This document shows positions 37,888-46,355 of a DNA stretch of 64,000 nucleotides, one piece after another. This DNA comes from an uncultured Oscillospiraceae bacterium. Lineage in GTDB: Bacteria; Bacillota; Clostridia; Oscillospirales; Oscillospiraceae. Every line of letters begins with the position of its first letter. Positions within the stretch are counted from its first letter, which is position 1. Both the position numbers and the translations under genes were made by a program. Location: assembly GCA_947629245.1 (NCBI GenBank), contig CANRDC010000002.1, forward strand, positions 62,001-126,000. The letters are read 5' to 3'. The notes beneath the pieces are model-generated. The model was given only the letters and a program-made list of their open reading frames with translations. It was not told where the DNA came from and did no database searches.

Positions 37888-38442
37888 ATGGACCCATATA
37901 CAGAGAGCCTACTTGCCAATAGTGGCAGTCCTGGAGGCGGAGGAGGCGGAGGAGGCGGTGGTGGTGGCGGAGGATCGATTATACCGACAAAAGCCTTCGC
38001 CGTACGAGTGGTCAAATCTCAGTCTCCTGCTGGCGCCATCAAGTTAGATGGTTTTGACGAACTATTCCAGGACCGTGATAATGAGATTGTTCTCCTGGAC
38101 GGCATCTCTTACCAAGAAAATGACGTCACACTTCCTGTAGTAGCGCTGGATGACAAGCGCGTATTCTATTCATTCGGTAAGAACTTCGGGCAGTTTTCAC
38201 TGAACGGCACCATCTATATCAACAAGTGTGAAGGAGGCATGAGTCAGAAAGTGAAGGAGCTGCAAGATAAGTTTGAGTCCCAACGCGTTTCTGCTAAACC
38301 TTCACCTTGCAACTTGTCTGCATTGCAACTCTCCGCTAAGGTTTACGTTGTAGGGCTTACCATTGGCCAAGCCAACCCGAATACGCAGACCGTATCATTT
38401 GAAGTTCAGTGCACCATAGCGCCAAAAGAAAATAAAGGTTAA
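37888..38442 (+). CDS. Tail/baseplate protein with poly-Gly linker
   Basis: 14 consecutive Gly after residue 15; beta-rich C-terminal domain. Confidence 0.45.
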   Translation: MDPYTESLLANSGSPGGGGGGGGGGGGGGSIIPTKAFAVRVVKSQSPAGAIKLDGFDELFQDRDNEIVLLDGISYQENDVTLPVVALDDKRVFYSFGKNFGQFSLNGTIYINKCEGGMSQKVKELQDKFESQRVSAKPSPCNLSALQLSAKVYVVGLTIGQANPNTQTVSFEVQCTIAPKENKG

Positions 38443-38443
38443 T

Positions 38444-39139
38444 ATGCATAAGTCCATTATCCAGCTTCTGACAGGTCGTGCCTCCGAGTTCTCCATGTTC
38501 CCGGAGTTCAACACATTTTCTCAAGACCTGAAGGAAGATGACACCATACGGTCAGTACGTAAGATTCTCGGTACAGAAGATGAGTACTGGGCTTATTGTG
38601 TTTACCAAATCTGCCGGGCCAATCCTGATATATCGTACGGACCTATTAACGATGCCGATAATGTGATTCTCGACGGAAGGCGTATTGACCTCGTTTGTAA
38701 CGAGAAGCTGGTATCAGATGAGTGTGGCGCTGCCTTGGTGAGACCTATTAGTGATGAGATCCAGACAACGACGCTGGATAGGCAAGCCGTGGCGAAATAC
38801 GATCCACTCACACACACGATGCTTATAGCTTTTGCTGGTACTGTATGGGCAGCGTCGTGTCATTACGCAAAGGACAGGATTTTTGTTTCATGGCCTGAAG
38901 AATTAGGTATACGCGGAGCTTTGCTGGCGCCGGATGAGGTACAAACATTCATCTTGAACCTGCGTCTGTATTATCCTACCAAAGTTGTTGTAGAAGAGGC
39001 GAAATCAAGTGATCTCATCTACCAGATGCTGGAGACTTTTGAGCTGACGCATGCATTCTTCTTTGCCGATTCAAACGAAGAGGCGCTTGCTGTACTTGTA
39101 CGAGCATTACAGCTTTACTCAGACAAACTAAATAGCTGA
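38444..39139 (+). CDS. Hypothetical tail/baseplate protein
   Basis: 231 aa ORF, compact spacing to neighbours. Confidence 0.4.
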   Translation: MHKSIIQLLTGRASEFSMFPEFNTFSQDLKEDDTIRSVRKILGTEDEYWAYCVYQICRANPDISYGPINDADNVILDGRRIDLVCNEKLVSDECGAALVRPISDEIQTTTLDRQAVAKYDPLTHTMLIAFAGTVWAASCHYAKDRIFVSWPEELGIRGALLAPDEVQTFILNLRLYYPTKVVVEEAKSSDLIYQMLETFELTHAFFFADSNEEALAVLVRALQLYSDKLNS

Positions 39140-39140
39140 T

Positions 39141-40592
39141 ATGAGTGATCAGGCGATTAAGATCAAGTGTACTGCAAAAATTAAGGGGGAAGAACGCTAT
39201 GTTACTACCCTGCATGCGAACATCGGCGTCGGAGGATTCTGGCCGATTGTAACTGTACAGACGCATCCTAAGAAAGATGCAGAAAATGAGGCAGTCAAGC
39301 TAAGCACATCTGAAGTAGCCCAAGAAATGGGTGAGATTCAGAATAAAATCTTTGAATCCCGTTCAAGCCCGGATTGTGAAATTAATGTCAACTTAGAAGG
39401 TGACGACGAGGCTGGATCATTTGAGTTTAAGGGGTTTCTTACTGGCGGATCTTATGAGTTCGCTGCCGGGAATGTAGGCAAGGAAGAGCAAGCTATACCT
39501 GAGTACGCACTCGTATCGACACTGACGTACAGCATCTACAAACAAGGCACTAAATTTAACGCGCCTGTTAAGCCTGATTTTGAGAGCTCATTTACTGAGT
39601 TCATCAAGCAATGCTGCGAAGAGCTTGAAAAGAACTGGAAGGAAGATCCCAAAGCACAGCAGGAGCTCAATAAGGCTGTAGCTCAAAAGCAGCATGAAAT
39701 GAACCAAAAGGTGAAGCAGTATTGGGAGCAGCTTCTTCAAGAGTCAGACGGTGATGATAAATTTGGGTGGCAAGAGGCTTCTGAGGTATTGTCCAATAAG
39801 AAAAAAGGCGGAGACGTCAAACTGCGGCAACGCATCATGGACATCCTCCTAGGCGTAGATGGACCATTTGAGTCTACCATCATGCAGATTGCGGAAGAAT
39901 TCCAGCTTGTCTATATCCCGCAATGGGACAAGATTGGGATGTTCAAAAACAAGTACAACCTAATGAAGGATCCCGAAGATCTTGAGGTAGATATTATACA
40001 GCTGCACTGTACAGGATCTAACGGTATGTCCTTGTTCCCGATCAAGTACGTCGCTGTGGTACCTCCGCAAGGCCAGCGGTATAACGACAAAAAGCAAGCG
40101 TCTAACTTCATTGCTTACCCGGAAGAAGGCATGAAAGAAGGAGGCTCCATGCTGCGGTCGCATGGCCCTTTGTGGATTGCTCCATTCACAGCAGTACAAA
40201 AGATGGCCAAAGATGGCAAGACTGCTCCGCGGCGAGAGAAAGAGTGCGATCCGAACAAAGCGAAGGAAGGTCCGCAAGAAGCCGCTGATGATGCAAAAAG
40301 TGCAAATGAGAAGATTTATGACATCTTCAAGAAATGGGCGCAAGCTGATTATGTCTTTCAAGCATTATCCGGATCGCAGGCTACGGTTTGTATACCATTA
40401 AACTTTAATATAGAACTTGGTAAAGGCTATGTGGTTAAGACCAAGAAGGACAGCACGGAACTGTTTACAGGCATGCTGACTAACATTCAGCACACGATCA
40501 CGACGGGCAATGGTAAGAATCCTCAAGCAATGACACAGCTGACGTTCTCTAACGTGTGTTTCCCAGGATTTACACTGCCAGGTGCAGACTGA
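39141..40592 (+). CDS. Putative baseplate hub protein
   Basis: Position after the tape measure region; internal helical insert and C-terminal GYVVKTKKDSTELFTGMLTNIQHTIT. Confidence 0.4.
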   Translation: MSDQAIKIKCTAKIKGEERYVTTLHANIGVGGFWPIVTVQTHPKKDAENEAVKLSTSEVAQEMGEIQNKIFESRSSPDCEINVNLEGDDEAGSFEFKGFLTGGSYEFAAGNVGKEEQAIPEYALVSTLTYSIYKQGTKFNAPVKPDFESSFTEFIKQCCEELEKNWKEDPKAQQELNKAVAQKQHEMNQKVKQYWEQLLQESDGDDKFGWQEASEVLSNKKKGGDVKLRQRIMDILLGVDGPFESTIMQIAEEFQLVYIPQWDKIGMFKNKYNLMKDPEDLEVDIIQLHCTGSNGMSLFPIKYVAVVPPQGQRYNDKKQASNFIAYPEEGMKEGGSMLRSHGPLWIAPFTAVQKMAKDGKTAPRREKECDPNKAKEGPQEAADDAKSANEKIYDIFKKWAQADYVFQALSGSQATVCIPLNFNIELGKGYVVKTKKDSTELFTGMLTNIQHTITTGNGKNPQAMTQLTFSNVCFPGFTLPGAD

Positions 40593-40635
40593 TACATTTT
40601 TTGGATTTTTGACTGGTAATTCATCCCTATCTATG

Positions 40636-40641
40636 TAGAAT
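40636..40641 (+). promoter_or_regulatory. -10 box TAGAAT, 6 nt before GTG 40648 (weak -35)
   Basis: Direct reading. Confidence 0.5.
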
Positions 40642-40647
40642 AGCCAC

Positions 40648-43635
40648 GTGACCCCGGAGTGCGAAGATGAAGAGTTTAAAGCTGTGCCTAATCAGCTAGG
40701 CGCTCCTCCGGACAAAGAATGCTGCGATACAGAGACCATTCGGCGGATACCGGATGAATTGAGGGAGCCGGAAGGTGAGCTCCCGACTACGGAACCGGAG
40801 CATGCAGCTCTTCCTGGACCCCTTGAGATATGGAGTCGGCGTGTCATTGCCAACTGCGAAGGAGAACAAGTACTTGGAGACTCAGTAGAATTAGATGCCG
40901 GGTATCGCAAGCGCAACTTATATTTCAGCTCGGTCTTGTCCATCACGCAGGATGTATTAACCTACATTGCGGAGAGCCAAGTAGAGCATACATTATCCAA
41001 CCTTTATAATGATGGTGAGCTGACGGCCGAGAAACTGCGTTCTTTGACCGGTATGACTCTTGTACAGGCGCGAGAGCTTCTGGAGCTTGCAGATGCCGTC
41101 AGAGACGATTTAACAGCCATTGCTCAAGGACTAGCCGAAGCTCAGCTGTACTGCTACTGGCTAAATGCGGAACAGATCGTAGAATGTCCTGATCCGGCAA
41201 TGGCGCATCCTGAGGATTCCCCGGATGCCGTATTTCGGGTCGTGATACCTGCGAAACGTTATGCATCCACCTTGTCCCAAGAAGACGCGGACAGGCAGGC
41301 TAGAGAAGCAGCTGAAGGCATGCTTAACTGCTTCTACATGAACGATCAGTTTGTAGCGCTTTGCGAAGAACGACCGGACCGTCCTGAGGAAGTGATGGAT
41401 CCTGTCCCCAATGACGCCATCCCTGTATATCCGGGCAGGGCATTGCGCGTGGGGCGAGTAGAAGTACCGGCTAACAAGTTTAAGTCAGCATCTAGTAAGG
41501 AAGAGGCCAACAGGATGGCCCAGGACTGGGGATACGCCCAGTTGGTGTGTTGGTACCCCAATCTTGAAGTAACGGCTCAGTGTGACGATCCTAATGCTCG
41601 TAATATGCATGTGGACCCGCTCACGACATCTGCGGCAGATGCCGACATCGACAAACGCACCTATGGGCAGCGTGTCAGGGTGCCGTATGGGTATTTTACG
41701 TCGTACCTTTCCGTTGAATTGGCTACCCAGGAAGCAGAGCAGCTTGCGGAATCGCTTTTGCAGTGTTGCTACATCAATCGTCCGTTGCACCTAGAATGCA
41801 GCGCAGAGGAAGTTGTCATGAGTGATGGTACAAAGGCAATTATCCCTTATGCCCCGTATCCGATATCGCCAATGCCCGTCATTGACGTCCCTGCCGGACG
41901 CTATTACAGCTGCGTGTCTCAAGAAGAAGCAGATGAACTGGCGGCTTTGTCCGTAGAAGGACTGCTGGATTGCCGCTATTGCAGTTTACCTGTACCTCCA
42001 ACCTGTGTACCGTATGATGTTATTGAGGCAACGAAGCTGCCGGAGGACGACCCGCGGCATATACCGCTTCCATTGGTAGATGGGAACATAGGCAATGACG
42101 AGCTCGGATATTATTCTGCAGCTTCATTCCCCATGAATGCCACACGCGGAGCCCAAGCAGCCGCAGTTTGCGATGCCAATGCACAAGCGGCCCAGCAGGT
42201 GGCAGATCTGATGGCCAAGCTTCCTATAACAGGAACATCAGAAGAAAACTACGAGTCCTGCACATATTACAACGATCGAGTATTTGTTGCCTGCGCTTCA
42301 TACGACCCATTCACAGGAGAAGAGGTAGCGGCAGGCGAGCTTATTTCAGGGACAGATCCTGACGGCAACCCATATTGGTTCATCACTGCTTACCCGGTTG
42401 GTACATGTCTTTACAATGCGATGACCTCGCCTAAGCCGGGAAATTATATCGAAGCACCAGCCGGTATGTTCTCCGATCAAGGGGCGGACAAAAAGAATGA
42501 GTTAAATTCCAGGGCCATAGAGTGGGCTAGATCCTTGCTGCAATGCTGGTTTACGAACCCGACGACAAAAGCAGCTTGCTACGGGTTTGCTACCGAACAT
42601 GGTTCGTTGTGCGCCTCTATGTGGACCATTAGTAAGCATGAAATCGTGGATAATCCACATGCTGAGTACGATCCTGTTGCACTTCTTACAGAGTGGTCAA
42701 ATACCAAATCACGTCCGGTTACAATTCCGCAGGGGCAGATCTTGGTGAAAGGGGTTGAGTCGGAGCGTGAGGCCGCAGATACGATTGTCGGAGCGGCCAT
42801 AGATCTGGCCAAATCAGAAGTGCTGTGCATGTTTGGCAACTACGGGGTATTTACAGATAGATGTAATAATACCAATACGTACGATGATGATATCGGCGGC
42901 GGAGGGTATATTTATGGCGAGCTGAATACAGTCAATCAGATTTATAAAACTGTCAATATAGGTCCGATGACCTTCATCGCAGAATCTGTCGAAGAGGCAA
43001 CGCTTGCAGCCATTAACGCTGTGGATAATGCCTCATTCTGCTACACAGACGATTGGATCATCTACTACGAAGGCAGCGGCGGCGGAATGTCAGATGCTTC
43101 CAGCAGCAGCAGTGATGGCGGCGCGACACCGGTACCTCCTATATCATCTCCGTCCTTGCCATCAAGCTGCACGATTACATTCTCTGTCGAATGGAATTGC
43201 GGCGGAGAATGCCCCCATGGTAGCGGGCATGCTTGTTATCCGACACTCACCAACATTATCGTCCAAGAAACTGGGCAGTCTTTAACTGAAGCGGATGTGT
43301 TCATCGAAGGGCGCGGACCGTACTGCGAATGTGAAACTGCCCATATAACTGTATACTGGCCGGAAGGAAACGGCCAGGGCTCCTACGATGACGAATTGCC
43401 ATGTCACAGCAGCTCATCTCCGGCATCTTCCGATGGTACCGAAGGGTGTTACTACAACTGTCCTAACTATGTAGACGCTCAACCTGCGAGCATCAATCTG
43501 GATAAAAGCATTATTGAATCAGCTCAATCCGACTTCATGCTTTGGGAGAATGATGCTGCTGCCAACTATGAACTTCTAAGCGCTGAGCTTGCAAACCTCG
43601 AACGCCAGATTAAAATCCTGGAGGCTCAATTATGA
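40648..43635 (+). CDS. Giant Cys-rich repeat protein, paralog 1 (GTG start)
   Basis: Repeats of type PA[KG]xYxSxxSxEDA...A...LxCxYxNxxVxxxC; N-term CCDTETIRRIPDELREPEGELPT. Confidence 0.7.
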   Translation: MTPECEDEEFKAVPNQLGAPPDKECCDTETIRRIPDELREPEGELPTTEPEHAALPGPLEIWSRRVIANCEGEQVLGDSVELDAGYRKRNLYFSSVLSITQDVLTYIAESQVEHTLSNLYNDGELTAEKLRSLTGMTLVQARELLELADAVRDDLTAIAQGLAEAQLYCYWLNAEQIVECPDPAMAHPEDSPDAVFRVVIPAKRYASTLSQEDADRQAREAAEGMLNCFYMNDQFVALCEERPDRPEEVMDPVPNDAIPVYPGRALRVGRVEVPANKFKSASSKEEANRMAQDWGYAQLVCWYPNLEVTAQCDDPNARNMHVDPLTTSAADADIDKRTYGQRVRVPYGYFTSYLSVELATQEAEQLAESLLQCCYINRPLHLECSAEEVVMSDGTKAIIPYAPYPISPMPVIDVPAGRYYSCVSQEEADELAALSVEGLLDCRYCSLPVPPTCVPYDVIEATKLPEDDPRHIPLPLVDGNIGNDELGYYSAASFPMNATRGAQAAAVCDANAQAAQQVADLMAKLPITGTSEENYESCTYYNDRVFVACASYDPFTGEEVAAGELISGTDPDGNPYWFITAYPVGTCLYNAMTSPKPGNYIEAPAGMFSDQGADKKNELNSRAIEWARSLLQCWFTNPTTKAACYGFATEHGSLCASMWTISKHEIVDNPHAEYDPVALLTEWSNTKSRPVTIPQGQILVKGVESEREAADTIVGAAIDLAKSEVLCMFGNYGVFTDRCNNTNTYDDDIGGGGYIYGELNTVNQIYKTVNIGPMTFIAESVEEATLAAINAVDNASFCYTDDWIIYYEGSGGGMSDASSSSSDGGATPVPPISSPSLPSSCTITFSVEWNCGGECPHGSGHACYPTLTNIIVQETGQSLTEADVFIEGRGPYCECETAHITVYWPEGNGQGSYDDELPCHSSSSPASSDGTEGCYYNCPNYVDAQPASINLDKSIIESAQSDFMLWENDAAANYELLSAELANLERQIKILEAQL

Positions 43636-46355
43636 CAGCTGATTGCGACGATCTTGAGTTTAAGCCAAACAACACCGCAGAGATACGCGCTGTTGACAAC
43701 AAGGATTGTTGTGATACGGAAACGATCCGCAGGATACCTGACGAGCTGAGAGAACCTGAAGGGGAACTGCCGACAAAGAGTCTCGTCGAGACCCTGACGC
43801 CGGGACCGATCCTCATCTATAACCACGAGCAAACAGCCGTTTGTACTGAGCCCGGCATGTCAGGAAATGACGTAGTGGTCTCAGAACGTGAATTCTCCAC
43901 GAAATTTTATCTCAGCTCTGTGTTATCTATTACGGAAAACGTTCTCCAGTACATTGCTCGATCCGGGAAAGAGGAAGTCATTGAGCAGATGATCCATGCG
44001 GGGACGGTGACGGACAAATTGTTGCGTACGATCACGGGTATGACCCTGGTACAAGCCAGGGACCTCATTGATGCAGCTATGGCCGTGCAGAATCAGCTCG
44101 ATGAGTATGCACAAGAGGCGGCAGTGTCTAAACTGGTTTGTGAATACTGGAACTATGAGCAGGTGGCGACATGCGATGATAAAACAGCCGCCAAACCTGA
44201 ACAGGATCCGAGAGCAGTTTACATGGCAGTCATTCCTGCTAAACGCTTCAGTTCCACAATCTCTCAGGAAGAAGCAGACCGTCTTGCCCAAGATGCGGCG
44301 AAGGCCATGCTTAATTGCTTCTATGTCAATGAGGATGTGTACGTTGACTGCGTAACGCGGCCGGACCGCCCCATGGACACCATGGAAGAAGTGGAAACCG
44401 ACATAGCTCCCATTTATCCCGGTAGAGACAGGCGTGTAGGTAAAGTGAAAGTCCCTGCTAACACCTATCGCTCCTGGTTGAGTGTCGAGGACGCTAATCA
44501 GCGGGCAAGAGAGGCAGGTTATGCGCAGTTGGTGTGCTGGTACCCGAATCGCCCTGTCCACAGGGAATGTGAAGATCCGGAAGCACGCAGCTACGGAGTA
44601 AATCCTGCCTATACAGAGCAGGCGCATGCAGATCCTGATACGAAGAAGCCGGGACAGATTGTGGATATACCGTATGGCTACATCACGTCAGACATATCCG
44701 CTGAGCTTGCAACCCAGGAAGCCGAATTGTTGGCTGAGAGCCTATTGGAGTGTTGCTATATCAACGATGACCTTGTCATAGCATGTTCCCCTGAGGAAGT
44801 CACATTATGGGATGGAAGCACAACCACCATTTACCCGAAAAAGGACATGGGGCTATCGGAGGTCCATATTGAAGCTGGCAGATTCGTCAGCTGCAACTCG
44901 AAAGAGGAAGCCAACATGCTGGCTCAACAGTATGTGGAAGGGATGTTAGATTGCCGGTATTGTAACCTGCGTATCATGCCGGTCTGTGTGCCGGATTGGG
45001 TGACAGAAGCCATTCTGCTTCCTGAGAGTGACCCACGGCATATCAGTTTACCTCTGGCCCCTGTCATTACAAATGGGCAGTACACTTTACAACTGATCGA
45101 CCTTCCTCCTGAGGCGACTGTAGGTGTGGAGGCCGATTCGTATTGCTCGAACGACGCACAGCAAGCTCAGGATGTGGCGAATGCAGCGGCGAATGCTAAG
45201 GCAGCAGGAGTATCTGCTGACTGTCTCTACGCAAATGACGCAGTCTTTGTCTGCTGTGCCGGTGTAGATCCATTCACCCATGCTGTCCTTGAAGCAGGCG
45301 TACTTCATATGCTGACCAATCCGGATACAGGCGAGCCCTACATCTTCTACACGATGTACTCACCCGGTTCCTGTCTGGCATTTGACTATTCTCGCCCCTC
45401 TTCTGCGTCAGAATATCTTACAGCTCCTGCCGGTATGTTCATGCTGCCTGGGGCAGACATGAAAGACGAGTGCAACAGGCGGGCAATAGAGTTTGCTATG
45501 AGCGCATTGACTTGTGTGTGGACAAACCCTGTCACCCAAGGTATATGCACGGCTGAGGACTATGCGAGGTCGCTTTGCGAGACAAGTTGGGTTATAGGCA
45601 AAGGACTTCCTGCCTGGAGTGGGCAACTTGTAGATTGGAGCAACACTTCGGCAAGACCTGTTCACATTGCTCGCGGCTACGTTATGTACGTAGGAACAGG
45701 AGGTGACGAGGAAACCGCATTTGAATATATCTGGGGTGCCATGCACACCTTTGGCGACTCCATGATCATGTGTATTTATACAAATGCAATTTATGTATAC
45801 ACGTGCGATGATCTTCCTGATGGGCCGACAGGGCAATACTTGATCGATCACGATGGAGGGCCGGAAGAAGATTTTGAGAAATGGACATGGCGCTACATTA
45901 ACAATGGTTCTTTAGGTACCATAGGGCCAAATACTGTCTATGCAGAATCACCGTATGAAGCGAATGCTTTAGCAGCTGTATTGGCACAATCAATGGCAGC
46001 CTGTGACATCAATACAGTCACAGTCATGAAATTTCCTGAGATCGAGGTTGAGGTGCCACCTGTCCCGAAACCTTACGAAGAATCCTCGCCGGAATCGAGT
46101 GAAGAAGGTGGCGGCGGCGGACAATCTCAACCTAGCCCGACGCCTAGTCCGCAGAAACCTGAGCCGTCTAAGCCGGACAAATGCTGCTACACAGATTGTC
46201 CTCAATTCTCGCAGGCCAGCAATCCTATATCCCTCAATCTCACGGAGATTGATGAAATCATCACAAATGTGCATAATATCATACAGCGGCTCGATGACAA
46301 AGCCACGGCATTGAACACGCGAGCAGCAGAAGCTATCCAGAAAGCCAATGGTTGA
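43632..46355 (+). CDS. Giant Cys-rich repeat protein, paralog 2
   Basis: Same architecture and N-terminal motif as paralog 1; Ser/Pro-rich linker before C-terminal CCYTDCPQF. Confidence 0.7.
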   Translation: MTADCDDLEFKPNNTAEIRAVDNKDCCDTETIRRIPDELREPEGELPTKSLVETLTPGPILIYNHEQTAVCTEPGMSGNDVVVSEREFSTKFYLSSVLSITENVLQYIARSGKEEVIEQMIHAGTVTDKLLRTITGMTLVQARDLIDAAMAVQNQLDEYAQEAAVSKLVCEYWNYEQVATCDDKTAAKPEQDPRAVYMAVIPAKRFSSTISQEEADRLAQDAAKAMLNCFYVNEDVYVDCVTRPDRPMDTMEEVETDIAPIYPGRDRRVGKVKVPANTYRSWLSVEDANQRAREAGYAQLVCWYPNRPVHRECEDPEARSYGVNPAYTEQAHADPDTKKPGQIVDIPYGYITSDISAELATQEAELLAESLLECCYINDDLVIACSPEEVTLWDGSTTTIYPKKDMGLSEVHIEAGRFVSCNSKEEANMLAQQYVEGMLDCRYCNLRIMPVCVPDWVTEAILLPESDPRHISLPLAPVITNGQYTLQLIDLPPEATVGVEADSYCSNDAQQAQDVANAAANAKAAGVSADCLYANDAVFVCCAGVDPFTHAVLEAGVLHMLTNPDTGEPYIFYTMYSPGSCLAFDYSRPSSASEYLTAPAGMFMLPGADMKDECNRRAIEFAMSALTCVWTNPVTQGICTAEDYARSLCETSWVIGKGLPAWSGQLVDWSNTSARPVHIARGYVMYVGTGGDEETAFEYIWGAMHTFGDSMIMCIYTNAIYVYTCDDLPDGPTGQYLIDHDGGPEEDFEKWTWRYINNGSLGTIGPNTVYAESPYEANALAAVLAQSMAACDINTVTVMKFPEIEVEVPPVPKPYEESSPESSEEGGGGGQSQPSPTPSPQKPEPSKPDKCCYTDCPQFSQASNPISLNLTEIDEIITNVHNIIQRLDDKATALNTRAAEAIQKANG

